DNA of 18,977 nucleotides, from NCBI GenBank assembly GCA_947624075.1, contig CANQIM010000007.1, positions 1-18,977 of the forward strand, in the 5' to 3' direction. How positions within the stretch are numbered: position 1 is the stretch's first letter; every line of letters starts with the position of its first letter. Source of the stretch: an uncultured Bacilli bacterium. Its GTDB lineage: Bacteria; Bacillota_I; Bacilli_A; RF39; UBA660. Shown one piece after another: positions 6,974 to 14,226 of the stretch. A model generated the notes under the pieces. It worked only from the letters and a program-made list of their open reading frames with translations. It was not told where the DNA came from and searched no databases. The position numbers and the translations under genes were made by a program.

Positions 6974-7829
6974 TTTTCTTCACCTTATATATCGTTTTAT
7001 TAAAGAAAAAATTAGTATAGTCCCCCAACTTTTTATACTTTGAAACATAACTATCTAAACTACATTTTTCTAAAATATATTGCTTTGTATCTTTAAGTAA
7101 TTCATAAAAGTCTTCTTCTTTTTCTAAATCATCTCGCATAATTATGTACTCACAACCAGCATTATATAAATCTTTAATAATTCCCGTTCCATTAGTAATT
7201 TTTTCTTTATAAAAACCCGTTCCACTATTTTCTTCTTTAACTATATAATTGTCATTGCTAACTCTTTCTAATATGTTTAGCTCATTCTTTACTTCTTTTC
7301 CTAAATCAGTATAATAATTTGTTAATAACTTTCTTTTAGAAAAAGCAACACTTGCACACCCTACAACTTCAACCATACATTTTATAGAACTTTTTTTTAT
7401 TATTTCAACAACTTCATCTAAAGTAATTTCTTTTCCTAATAAAGCGTATTCTACACCTCTACTAAAATAATAATCACAAGTCTTATAATTATTTACCATA
7501 TGTGTTTGATTCCAAACTAGAGGAATTTTCAAATTAAGTTCTTTTTTCAATTGTAAAATAGCTAAATCATAAAAAAGAATTCCTTTTACTTTGATATTTT
7601 CAAGTCGTAATAAAATATCTTTTAAATAACTAATATCCGCATTAAAAAAGTTTCTATTTAAACTAACAAAAATATCTTTATCTAAATTATTAGAGACTAT
7701 CTTTTCTATTTCTTCTAAAGTATAGTAATCTTTACCCATTACTGAATAATCTTTTAAAGCTAAAATAGCTCCATCACAATAAGTCATATCAATAGAACTC
7801 TTTTTTCTAAACTCTGAAAGTATTTTCAT
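6966..7829 (-). CDS. trhP1: U32-family tRNA hydroxylation protein TrhP1 (YrrN-like)
   Basis: 287 residues from ATG 7829, which has GGTGG 5 nt upstream. A longer TTG frame to 7853 exists, but that codon lies beside the -10 box, so it is unlikely. It is shorter than TrhP2 and matches the U32 barrel: KIPLVWNQTHMVNNYKT, SRGVEYALLGKEITLDEV, and VEVVGCASVAFSKRKLLTNY. It lacks the four-Cys cluster of TrhP2; Cys151 and Cys158 are present near the signature region. In B. subtilis both partners are required for the same wobble modification, and the overlapping genes here fit that. Its usual upstream neighbour trmR is 2.5 kb away, separated by three accessory genes, and trhP1 has its own promoter. Confidence 0.88.
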   Translation of the reverse strand: MKILSEFRKKSSIDMTYCDGAILALKDYSVMGKDYYTLEEIEKIVSNNLDKDIFVSLNRNFFNADISYLKDILLRLENIKVKGILFYDLAILQLKKELNLKIPLVWNQTHMVNNYKTCDYYFSRGVEYALLGKEITLDEVVEIIKKSSIKCMVEVVGCASVAFSKRKLLTNYYTDLGKEVKNELNILERVSNDNYIVKEENSGTGFYKEKITNGTGIIKDLYNAGCEYIIMRDDLEKEEDFYELLKDTKQYILEKCSLDSYVSKYKKLGDYTNFFFNKTIYKVKKNG

Positions 7830-7854
7830 AGATACCACCACACAATCTGCCAAA

Positions 7855-7883
7855 ATTATACCATTTCTAATTTCAAAAGTAAA
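7855..7883 (-). promoter_or_regulatory. Promoter of trhP1-trhP2(-dGTPase)
   Basis: On the minus strand, -35-like TTTACT (7878-7883), 17 nt, perfect -10 TATAAT (7855-7860). It starts directly after the terminator at 7892-7911, so trhP1/trhP2 are transcribed apart from trmR and the accessory genes. Confidence 0.65.
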
Positions 7884-7891
7884 ACTAAAAG

Positions 7892-7911
7892 AAAAAGGAT
7901 ATTTCTATCCT
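7892..7911 (-). terminator. Terminator closing the ireB-to-accessory-gene operon
   Basis: On the minus strand, AGGATA (7906-7911) pairs perfectly with TATCCT (7896-7901) around GAAA, followed by TTTTTC and further T. The TAG stop of the upstream gene (7905-7907) is inside the hairpin. Confidence 0.7.
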
Positions 7912-8618
7912 ACAATTACAAAGGCAAAATCTTCATCTTTAAAATATTCATATTCCCAAAGACTAGAATTAATTATAAATGGCTTATAAACAATTAACTT
8001 GCCATCATCAACATAATAATTAACATCCTGCATGTAACCCAAAAAGCCTCTTCTTTCAATAAAGCACTCTAAATTACATTTTGTCTCATCAATTTCTTCT
8101 TTAAAAACTAAATCATAATAATAATCTTTAAATTGTTCTTCTATTTTTTCCTGAACAAATTCCTCTGTAGCTTTGAAAGCTGAAAGTAAATCTTTATTAC
8201 TAATTACTTCTATAGTATCTAAATTAATATTAAAACTCTTAAAATAATTTATTGGAGCCTTATTACTTGCAAAACTTATAATTCTTACAACTACTGATAA
8301 AATATTATTAGTAACTGCATATTCATAACTAATAATATTATCATCTTTATTTAAATAATTAGCAGTAAAATTATCAATTTCCTCATTTACTGAACTTATA
8401 TCTAAATTAATATGTGGTATTTGTTTAGTAAAACGACCTGTATTAATCTCTTTATAAGTAAAAACATAATCATAATCTTGATTAATTAATTTTTCATTAT
8501 AACTAGAATCATCATCTTTTAACATATAAAACATTCCAATACAAATAAATATTATTGTTAAAATACCCATAATTATTGGAATTAAATATTTATTTTTAGA
8601 AGTCTTTTTCTTTTTCAT
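7905..8618 (-). CDS. Membrane-anchored protein with DUF4163/DUF3298-like outer domain (copy B)
   Basis: 237 residues. A Lys-rich start (MKKKKTSKNK), one membrane segment at about 11-33, then an outer domain from about 48 to the end. The features QIPHINLDISSVNEEI, ISYEYAVTNNILSVVVRI and YYVDDGKLIVYKPF resemble the DUF4163 plus DUF3298 arrangement of RsiV- and PdaC-like exported proteins. Cys181 and Cys185 form a C-x3-C pair before an Arg-Gly turn. It is a paralogue of the next upstream gene, with the Cys pair at the same residue numbers. A TAGGAG gives the start, only 8 nt after the previous stop. No catalytic residues can be named; the function is unknown and an envelope-sensing or binding role is a guess. 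Confidence 0.85.
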   Translation of the reverse strand: MKKKKTSKNKYLIPIIMGILTIIFICIGMFYMLKDDDSSYNEKLINQDYDYVFTYKEINTGRFTKQIPHINLDISSVNEEIDNFTANYLNKDDNIISYEYAVTNNILSVVVRIISFASNKAPINYFKSFNINLDTIEVISNKDLLSAFKATEEFVQEKIEEQFKDYYYDLVFKEEIDETKCNLECFIERRGFLGYMQDVNYYVDDGKLIVYKPFIINSSLWEYEYFKDEDFAFVIVG

Positions 8619-8626
8619 AGCTTCTC

Positions 8627-9337
8627 CTAAACGATTTCTATTTTAAAATCTGCATTTTCAAAATATTTTTCTTCTTTATAGATAGAATAAATATTAAATT
8701 CTTTATAAACATATAATTTAGCATTATCTACATAGTAATAAATATTATCAGTATAATCAGTAATTCCTCTCATGTATAAAAAGCATTTAAAATCACACTC
8801 TTCATCAAAGATTTTCTTTTCTCTTTCATCTCTAAAAAAGTATTCAAATCTTTCTTTAATTTTACTTCCTACATATTCCAAATTTATTCCATATAAATCA
8901 AGAATTTCTTCATCACTCAACATTCTTTTTTCTTCTAAATTAATATTATAAGTTCTAAAAATAACTTTAGGCAAATAATCATCATAACAGTTTATTTGAA
9001 TCACTACTGATAATATATCACCACTTATTTTATAATCATAAGTAATTACGTTATTATCATTTTGCAAATAACTATTGGCCATATCTTTTATTTCTTCATT
9101 TAAATCACCTATTATAGAACTCTTTAAGTTTATATAAGGGACCATTGTAGTAATTTCTTTATAAGTTTTAGTATATCTTGTATAAACAATTAAATTATTA
9201 GTCTCTTTAATATCATAATAATCAGTATTTATTCTAGAGCGATTCATATAAAAATAGACATTAAAAACAACTAATAAAAATGTTCCAATAACTATTACAG
9301 GTATAGCAATTTTTTTATTTCTTAATATCTTTTTCAT
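8627..9337 (-). CDS. Membrane-anchored protein with DUF4163/DUF3298-like outer domain (copy A)
   Basis: 236 residues. A basic N-terminus (MKKILRNKK), one membrane segment at about 10-30, then an outer domain. It shares with its downstream neighbour MVPYINLKSS...LNEEI, ITYDYKISGDILSVVIQI, TYNINLEEKRMLSDEEIL, CDFKCFLYMRG and YYVDNAKLYVYKEF, so the pair arose by tandem duplication and has since diverged widely. Cys181 and Cys185 match the other copy; Cys117 is found only here. A strong GAGGAGGGG lies before the ATG, 22 nt after the stop of the CHAP gene. The gene sits in one operon with the CHAP fusion and ends in a TAG that forms part of the next gene's ribosome-binding region. Function not recognised. 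Confidence 0.85.
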   Translation of the reverse strand: MKKILRNKKIAIPVIVIGTFLLVVFNVYFYMNRSRINTDYYDIKETNNLIVYTRYTKTYKEITTMVPYINLKSSIIGDLNEEIKDMANSYLQNDNNVITYDYKISGDILSVVIQINCYDDYLPKVIFRTYNINLEEKRMLSDEEILDLYGINLEYVGSKIKERFEYFFRDEREKKIFDEECDFKCFLYMRGITDYTDNIYYYVDNAKLYVYKEFNIYSIYKEEKYFENADFKIEIV

Positions 9338-9359
9338 ATGCCCCTCCTCTTTTTTCTAA

Positions 9360-10340
9360 TTAATAAGCTGGTGTTCCATAACCAAATACATAACCTGTGT
9401 GTCTTGGTCTAGTCTTTCGTGAAACACCATCTGATCCTCCACACTGATTTTGGGCTGCTCCTTCACAACTCGTATTTCCTTCTATTGTATAAATATTATT
9501 AGCATCAGCTCTTTCAACAATTCCTGTGTGTTGTGAACCACCTGCACCATAAAAAACGATATCTCCTGGTTGTGGAGTATAACCACTTCCCTCAAGATGA
9601 AATCTACCTTTATTTTGAAACCAAGCAGCTCCAGCAGAACAGCCAACATAACTAGGAATTATTCCTGCTTGAATAAAACCGGCTTGTCCTGCACACCATG
9701 TAACAAAAGCCGCACACCAAGGCTGAGAAGTATCTAGACCACTATAACTTTCATATTTTGCATGTGTACCATTGCTTTCATGATTACCAATTTCTGCAGC
9801 AGCAACACTTATTAACCTTTGGGCACCCGTACCTGTAACCGTAGACGAACTGGAACCACCACCTGAGGAACTAGACCCACCACCTAACCCAGAATCAGGG
9901 TCACCATATTCTTTTTCATCTCCCTTATCATAACCTGATGCATCACTTACAATTGCATAAGGATCTCTATCAGTAACCTTTATATAAACTAAAGGACTAT
10001 TAGCCGATATTTCTCTAGATATTTTAGCATTTTCCCAACATGAAGACATTTTAAAATTATTAGGCAAAAGTCCCACAACTACATCCGCTATAACGGGCAA
10101 AAAGAAGCAAATAAAAGTCGCAATAACTTTATTTATAAGCTTCTTTGTATCTTTTTTATCATCTGGATTAACAACCATCTTAACAAGTTGAACCGTAATC
10201 ATTACAATTAGCAAAATTGGTACAACTAGCTGTATTAAATCAAATATTTTTCTTGTTATATCGATTATTGTTATTAATCCGTAGTCATTACAACAATTAC
10301 CTAAAGTTGAACTACATTCTAATAATTGGACATATTGCAT
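9360..10340 (-). CDS. CHAP-domain cell-wall hydrolase fused to a two-TM, pilin-like N-terminus
   Basis: 326 residues. Seen: an N-terminal stretch with Cys9, Cys16 and Cys17, two membrane helices at about 32-57 and 71-93 joined by a short basic loop (NPDDKKDTKKLINK), a linker with Cys101, a Gly/Ser low-complexity hinge at about 151-170, and a CHAP domain from about 173. In it Cys209 (QPWCAAFVTWC) and His271 (GGSQHTGIVE) fit the catalytic pair, and IYTIEGNT holds the likely third residue. CHAP domains are Cys-dependent amidases or endopeptidases that cut peptidoglycan. The positive loop puts both termini outside, so the enzyme faces the wall. The helix-loop-helix looks like TrbC/VirB2 or other two-TM pilin-like subunits of Gram-positive transfer systems; this is inference. 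It follows trmR by 18 nt in the same operon, with GAGGG before the ATG. Confidence 0.9.
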   Translation of the reverse strand: MQYVQLLECSSTLGNCCNDYGLITIIDITRKIFDLIQLVVPILLIVMITVQLVKMVVNPDDKKDTKKLINKVIATFICFFLPVIADVVVGLLPNNFKMSSCWENAKISREISANSPLVYIKVTDRDPYAIVSDASGYDKGDEKEYGDPDSGLGGGSSSSGGGSSSSTVTGTGAQRLISVAAAEIGNHESNGTHAKYESYSGLDTSQPWCAAFVTWCAGQAGFIQAGIIPSYVGCSAGAAWFQNKGRFHLEGSGYTPQPGDIVFYGAGGSQHTGIVERADANNIYTIEGNTSCEGAAQNQCGGSDGVSRKTRPRHTGYVFGYGTPAY

Positions 10341-10358
10341 AAATATCCCTCTTTTTTA

Positions 10359-10955
10359 TTATTTTTTTCTTCTGCTAACAGCTAATCCATCACCAACATC
10401 TAAAAAAACTGTTTCAAAATTCTTATTAGTTTTTAAAAAGGTAATATAATTTTTTATTTTTTTAATTAAAGCTCGTAAGTTTCTACTAGGAATTTCTTCT
10501 TCTTTCTTTTCAACTAAACCATGAAAACTTAAATTGTCGGTAATAATTGTTCCTTCACTATTTAAATTCTTTTCAAACTTTTCAAAAAATCTAATATTTT
10601 GCGCTTTAGCGGCATCAATAAATATCAAATCAAATTTATCTTTTAACACTACATCGATAGCGTCATTATAAATTAAGCTTATTCTTTTTTCTAATCCTGC
10701 TTTTTTTACATTCTTAACAGCTTCTAAATACCTTTTTTCATCTCGTTCTATAGAAGTAATTTCAACATTTTCATTAGCTAAAGCCATCAAAATAGTAGAA
10801 TAACCAATCGCTGTTCCTATTTCTAATACTTTAGTAATTTTATTTTTACTTATATATTTAACAAGATAATTTATTCCATCTTCTTGCATTATAGGTACAT
10901 TTTCTCTATCTGCATATTCCCTCATAGCTTTAATTACACTATAAGAATCTACCAT
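10359..10955 (-). CDS. trmR: tRNA 5-hydroxyuridine O-methyltransferase TrmR (YrrM-like)
   Basis: 198 residues, a class I SAM-dependent methyltransferase of the catechol O-methyltransferase-like family. In B. subtilis TrmR (YrrM) methylates 5-hydroxyuridine 34 of tRNA to 5-methoxyuridine, downstream of TrhP1/TrhP2. Seen: SAM motif I VLEIGTAIGYSTILMA (43-58), the acidic residue of motif II in TSIERDEKRY, and the metal-binding pattern of the family: Asp114 in FDLIFIDAAKAQN and Asp140-Asn141 in TITDNLSFHGLV. The ATG overlaps the mltG stop region by 7 nt, so translation is coupled. Unlike in B. subtilis, three envelope genes separate it from the trhP pair. Confidence 0.92.
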   Translation of the reverse strand: MVDSYSVIKAMREYADRENVPIMQEDGINYLVKYISKNKITKVLEIGTAIGYSTILMALANENVEITSIERDEKRYLEAVKNVKKAGLEKRISLIYNDAIDVVLKDKFDLIFIDAAKAQNIRFFEKFEKNLNSEGTIITDNLSFHGLVEKKEEEIPSRNLRALIKKIKNYITFLKTNKNFETVFLDVGDGLAVSRRKK

Positions 10956-12028
10956 ATCCAGTCACCTTTTTCTTTTATTTCAGCAATTACTGCTTCATGT
11001 TCTTTATTTGTCTTTGAATAGTATATTTCCCCATTTTTATCTGCTACAAAGAATAGATAATCATTCTTTGTTGGCGTAACGCTAGCTTCTAAACTAGAAG
11101 GTGAAAAATTACAAATAGGTCCTAATGGTAATTTCCCAATCATGTTAGCATTTCTAGTATTATATGGATTACTCACCCCAAATTCTTCCGTTGTCAAGTC
11201 ACTTGTCATAGGTTTTTGTAAAGCATAATAAGTTGTTACGTCACTTCCCATATTCATATTATTAGCTAGTCTATTTTCAAATACTCCTACTATCATTTTT
11301 CTATTAGTAGTATTTGTCCCTTCTAATTCAACAATTGAGGCCATTGTCATATAGTAATTAATATTACTTTCTATTTTACTACGATATTCTTCCAAATTTT
11401 TTTCCATCTGAGCTAACATCGTATCAATAATTTCTGTAACAGCAACATCTTTATTTTTAAAATAATAAGTCTCTGGTGCTAAGTAACCTTCTAGAGAATA
11501 ATAAATTCCATCTTGTAAAATAGCATCCGTCAAAAACCAATATTTATTTATTAATTCATTAATATTATTTTTATCATTTATAGTATTAATTACTTCATCA
11601 TAAGATTTAGAGGTCTTCTCGGCAATTAATTTAGCATAATCCGTAATTCTTTGTCCTTCCTTAAAAGTAATTTTTATTTGCTCTGGATTATATGAATTAC
11701 CCTTTTCTAGCATCTGAACAATCTCATCAACATTCATTGTCTTTTTCATCTGATAAGTAGTAGCTTTCAAAGAATCAGCTTTTTTCACTTTCAAAAATAC
11801 TTTAAAAATAAATTCATTTTTGATTAAATCTTTTTCTTTTAAAATATGAGCAATATCAGTACTACTACTTCCACTTGGAATAACAACTTCTATTTCTTTT
11901 TTATTATTTTTATCAACTGCCCCCAATTGCATTTTTACATAAATAATTGTTCCTAATATTAAAAATAAAATTAAACAAATTATAATTCCTAATATAGTAA
12001 AGCCTTTCTTCACACCTTTTACTGCCAT
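10949..12028 (-). CDS. mltG: Endolytic murein transglycosylase MltG (YceG/YrrL-like)
   Basis: 359 residues, a normal family length. MltG is a single-pass membrane lytic transglycosylase that cuts nascent glycan strands and is thought to set their length. Seen: a membrane segment at about 11-32, a LysM-like region (VVIPSGSSSTDIAHILKEK), the family motif SLEGYLAPETYYF, the catalytic Glu234 in MTMASIVELEG, and KLPLGPICNFSPSSLEASV near the C-terminus. A GGAGG lies 5 nt before the start. It is preceded by DUF1292 and overlaps trmR, as in other Firmicutes. Its presence argues for a peptidoglycan wall in this organism. Confidence 0.96.
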   Translation of the reverse strand: MAVKGVKKGFTILGIIICLILFLILGTIIYVKMQLGAVDKNNKKEIEVVIPSGSSSTDIAHILKEKDLIKNEFIFKVFLKVKKADSLKATTYQMKKTMNVDEIVQMLEKGNSYNPEQIKITFKEGQRITDYAKLIAEKTSKSYDEVINTINDKNNINELINKYWFLTDAILQDGIYYSLEGYLAPETYYFKNKDVAVTEIIDTMLAQMEKNLEEYRSKIESNINYYMTMASIVELEGTNTTNRKMIVGVFENRLANNMNMGSDVTTYYALQKPMTSDLTTEEFGVSNPYNTRNANMIGKLPLGPICNFSPSSLEASVTPTKNDYLFFVADKNGEIYYSKTNKEHEAVIAEIKEKGDWIW

Positions 12029-12052
12029 TTATACCTCCAGAAAAATAAAGAG

Positions 12053-12346
12053 CTATTGCTCATTATCACTATCATCCATTTTATTTTTGATTTCTTCTTG
12101 TAAAGTATTAAGTATTGTCTCAATAACTTTCCATTCTTTTTCTGTCTCTATAGGTTCTAATTTACTTTTAGGATTTTCAGGGTCATATACTGATGCATAT
12201 ACTTGAATATTTCCTTCTTCATCCTTTGAATTATCTGTATAAACTATATAATTTTTATTTGTCTCTTCACTTTCAAAAGTAAATAACACATCATATATTA
12301 TTTCATTTCCATTTTCATCTAACATTGAAAAAGTATTTTTTTTCAT
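12053..12346 (-). CDS. DUF1292 family protein (YrzB-like)
   Basis: 97 residues, acidic, with no membrane segment. It matches the small DUF1292 proteins encoded between ruvX and mltG in most Bacilli: FSMLDENGNEIIYDVLFTF, then NKNYIVYTDN, then VYASVYDPE. The family has no established function. The start ATG overlaps the ruvX stop as ATGA. Confidence 0.92.
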   Translation of the reverse strand: MKKNTFSMLDENGNEIIYDVLFTFESEETNKNYIVYTDNSKDEEGNIQVYASVYDPENPKSKLEPIETEKEWKVIETILNTLQEEIKNKMDDSDNEQ

Positions 12347-12762
12347 AATTGCTTCTCCTTATCTAAAAAAGTTTGTAATATTATAGTTGCGGCAACACTA
12401 TCGACTACCTTTTTTCTTTTTTTACGGGACATGCCACCATCAATCAAGACGTTATTAGCACTCACTGTAGTTAATCTTTCATCTTGCAAAAAAACAGGAA
12501 CAGAAACTTTTTCTTCAAGCATTTCCTTAAATTTTAAACTTAATTCTCCCTTAAAGCCCAAAGTATTATTCATATTTTTAGGAAGTCCTAAAACTATTCC
12601 TTCTATTTTTTTTTCAGCGACTAATAATGAAACTTCATCGACTAGCCTCTCATATTCTTCATCATGTCTAATAACTTTTAAGCAACTTGCAATAATTCCC
12701 TTATCATCACTCATCGCAATACCCAAAGTCTTACTGCCTAAATCTAATCCTAAATATCTCAT
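12343..12762 (-). CDS. ruvX: Putative pre-16S rRNA nuclease / Holliday junction resolvase RuvX (YqgF)
   Basis: 139 residues, full length for the family. RNase H-like fold with conserved acids in the expected places: Asp7 in YLGLDLGSKTLGIA, Glu95 in LQDERLTT and Asp121 in VDSVAATIIL. It also has the GLPKNMNNT motif. Members mature the 16S rRNA 5' end in E. coli and were also proposed as Holliday-junction resolvases. The start overlaps the ireB stop (ATGA) and the stop overlaps the DUF1292 start in the same way, so the three genes are translationally coupled. Confidence 0.96.
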   Translation of the reverse strand: MRYLGLDLGSKTLGIAMSDDKGIIASCLKVIRHDEEYERLVDEVSLLVAEKKIEGIVLGLPKNMNNTLGFKGELSLKFKEMLEEKVSVPVFLQDERLTTVSANNVLIDGGMSRKKRKKVVDSVAATIILQTFLDKEKQL

Positions 12763-13013
12763 TTATTATTTTTTTGAAATTCTGTTAAAAGAATTTCTAC
12801 TATCTTAGCACGATCTACTTCCTGGATTTTTCCTCTAGCATCTTTATAACTTGAAATATATCCTGGATCACCACTAATTAAGTAACCAACAATTTGATTA
12901 GTTGGATTATAACCTCTTTCTTCCAAAGCATCATATACTTCTTTCAAAGCTTCTTTTACTACTTTAGTATCTAAATCTAAAACACTAAATAGGCTTGTTT
13001 TATCAGGTTGCAT
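12759..13013 (-). CDS. ireB: IreB family regulatory phosphoprotein (DUF965)
   Basis: 84 residues from ATG 13013, which has GAGGTG 6 nt upstream; the in-frame GTG at 13022 belongs to that ribosome-binding site. IreB in Enterococcus faecalis is a substrate of the PASTA Ser/Thr kinase IreK and negatively affects cephalosporin resistance. Seen: LDLDTKVVKEALKEVYDALE, RGYNPTNQIVGYLISGDP and YISSYKDARGKI, all family features. The N-terminus (MQPDKTSLF) has one Thr (Thr6), which seems to match the second of the two phosphorylated Thr of the E. faecalis protein; the first is missing. It leads the long operon. alaS, its usual upstream neighbour, is absent here. Confidence 0.95.
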   Translation of the reverse strand: MQPDKTSLFSVLDLDTKVVKEALKEVYDALEERGYNPTNQIVGYLISGDPGYISSYKDARGKIQEVDRAKIVEILLTEFQKNNK

Positions 13014-13046
13014 TAAAATCACCTCACTATAATAATTTATACTTTA

Positions 13047-13075
13047 ATTTTATCATTTAATGCTCTTAATTACAA
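13047..13075 (-). promoter_or_regulatory. Promoter of the ireB-ruvX-mltG-trmR operon
   Basis: On the minus strand, -35 TTGTAA (13070-13075), 17 nt, extended -10 TGA-TAAAAT (13047-13052), 34 nt before the ireB start. The upstream gene ends 11 nt before the -35 and no terminator is seen between. Confidence 0.6.
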
Positions 13076-13085
13076 CATCTTAAAT

Positions 13086-14216
13086 TTAATTGTTATCATC
13101 CTTATTCTTCTTATATCTATTCTGGGCTTTTTTCTTAATTAAATATAAATTTATATTATCACTTAAAGACTTTTCTTTCTTTTTGTAAATTTTTTCTACC
13201 TGCAAAGCGTTATCTTCATCTAGACCTAATAATTCACTTATTTCAAAATCAGCGATGGCTTGCTGTGTTTTGGGAATATGAAAATCAGCTAAAGTATTGA
13301 AAACTTCTTTTAATTTCTCATAGCTAGCTTCCTTTGCACTTGCTAGTAATTGCTGTTTTCTTTCATCCAAGAATAATATTTCATCATTACTAAAGATTCT
13401 AAATAACTCTAAAGAAAAGAAATCATGACTATTAACTTTTTCACTTAGTGAATAATACGAATACTCCTGTAATAAATCACAAATTTTAGCTAACACATCG
13501 TTACTAGTTATATTATTTAGCATTTGAATTTGTCTTTCATAAAGCTTTATAATTCTTTCTACATCTAATTTTAATAAAACTACTGGATTTAAGAAAAATT
13601 CATACTTATCATCAACTATTTCTAAGTCAGGAATTTCTGCGTAATCTTCCCAAGCTTTACCCGATAATTTACAAATATTTCTTTTTTTATACAAAACTTC
13701 ACTAAAATTTTTAATTGCTTCTTTTTTTAATTTCTTAACATTTTCTAGATTTTTTTCTAAGCCTCTTTCTTGACATAAATTTGTTAAAAAAGTTTCATTA
13801 TTTTCTAAACTAGAATTAAAATTAGCCAAAATATTCTTATTATTAATAACTAAGTCAACATATTCATCATCAGAAAACTCTCCTTGAAAATCTTTATCTA
13901 AAACAAAAAGAAAACCATCTTTTTCAAAGAAATCAAAGCCTTCTTTTAAAAGTTTTTTAGCTACTTCTACATTATCAGTATAATAAGCATAGTATTGAAC
14001 AAGTAACATTTTACATAAGCTGTTAATCTCTTCTTTAGAATGACTATTATCTAAAGCAAATAATACTGAAATTAGCTCTTCTTTTCCAAAATCTTCTAAC
14101 AAAATTTTTTCTATTTTCTTATCAGCTACTTCAATCCTTTCGTAGTCATCAAGATTAAGATATTTTTTTATTAAAAGTATTCTATTACAATATACATCTT
14201 TCCAATCATCAATCAT
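13086..14216 (-). CDS. Helical soluble protein of unknown function, coupled to the rhomboid gene
   Basis: 376 residues from ATG 14216, which has an AGGA 8 nt upstream and follows the rhomboid stop by 10 nt. A longer frame to 14264 would overlap the rhomboid gene and has no better ribosome-binding site. The product is rich in Lys, Glu and Leu and appears almost all alpha-helical, with no signal peptide or membrane segment. It begins MIDDWKDVYCNRILLIKKYL and ends in a basic tail (KKKAQNRYKKNKDDNN). I recognise no family or catalytic motif. The coupling to the rhomboid protease, whose B. subtilis relative YqgP has a C-terminal TPR extension that is absent here, makes a partner role possible, but this is speculation. 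Confidence 0.8.
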   Translation of the reverse strand: MIDDWKDVYCNRILLIKKYLNLDDYERIEVADKKIEKILLEDFGKEELISVLFALDNSHSKEEINSLCKMLLVQYYAYYTDNVEVAKKLLKEGFDFFEKDGFLFVLDKDFQGEFSDDEYVDLVINNKNILANFNSSLENNETFLTNLCQERGLEKNLENVKKLKKEAIKNFSEVLYKKRNICKLSGKAWEDYAEIPDLEIVDDKYEFFLNPVVLLKLDVERIIKLYERQIQMLNNITSNDVLAKICDLLQEYSYYSLSEKVNSHDFFSLELFRIFSNDEILFLDERKQQLLASAKEASYEKLKEVFNTLADFHIPKTQQAIADFEISELLGLDEDNALQVEKIYKKKEKSLSDNINLYLIKKKAQNRYKKNKDDNN

Positions 14217-14226
14217 AAATCCTATC

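Noticed and set aside
7861..7904. Riboswitch or T-box leader before trhP1
   Set aside because: The gap is fully explained by a terminator and a promoter; no room or conserved leader motif remains.
12431..12808. 125-aa plus-strand ORF
   Set aside because: Antisense to ruvX and ireB; no independent signals.
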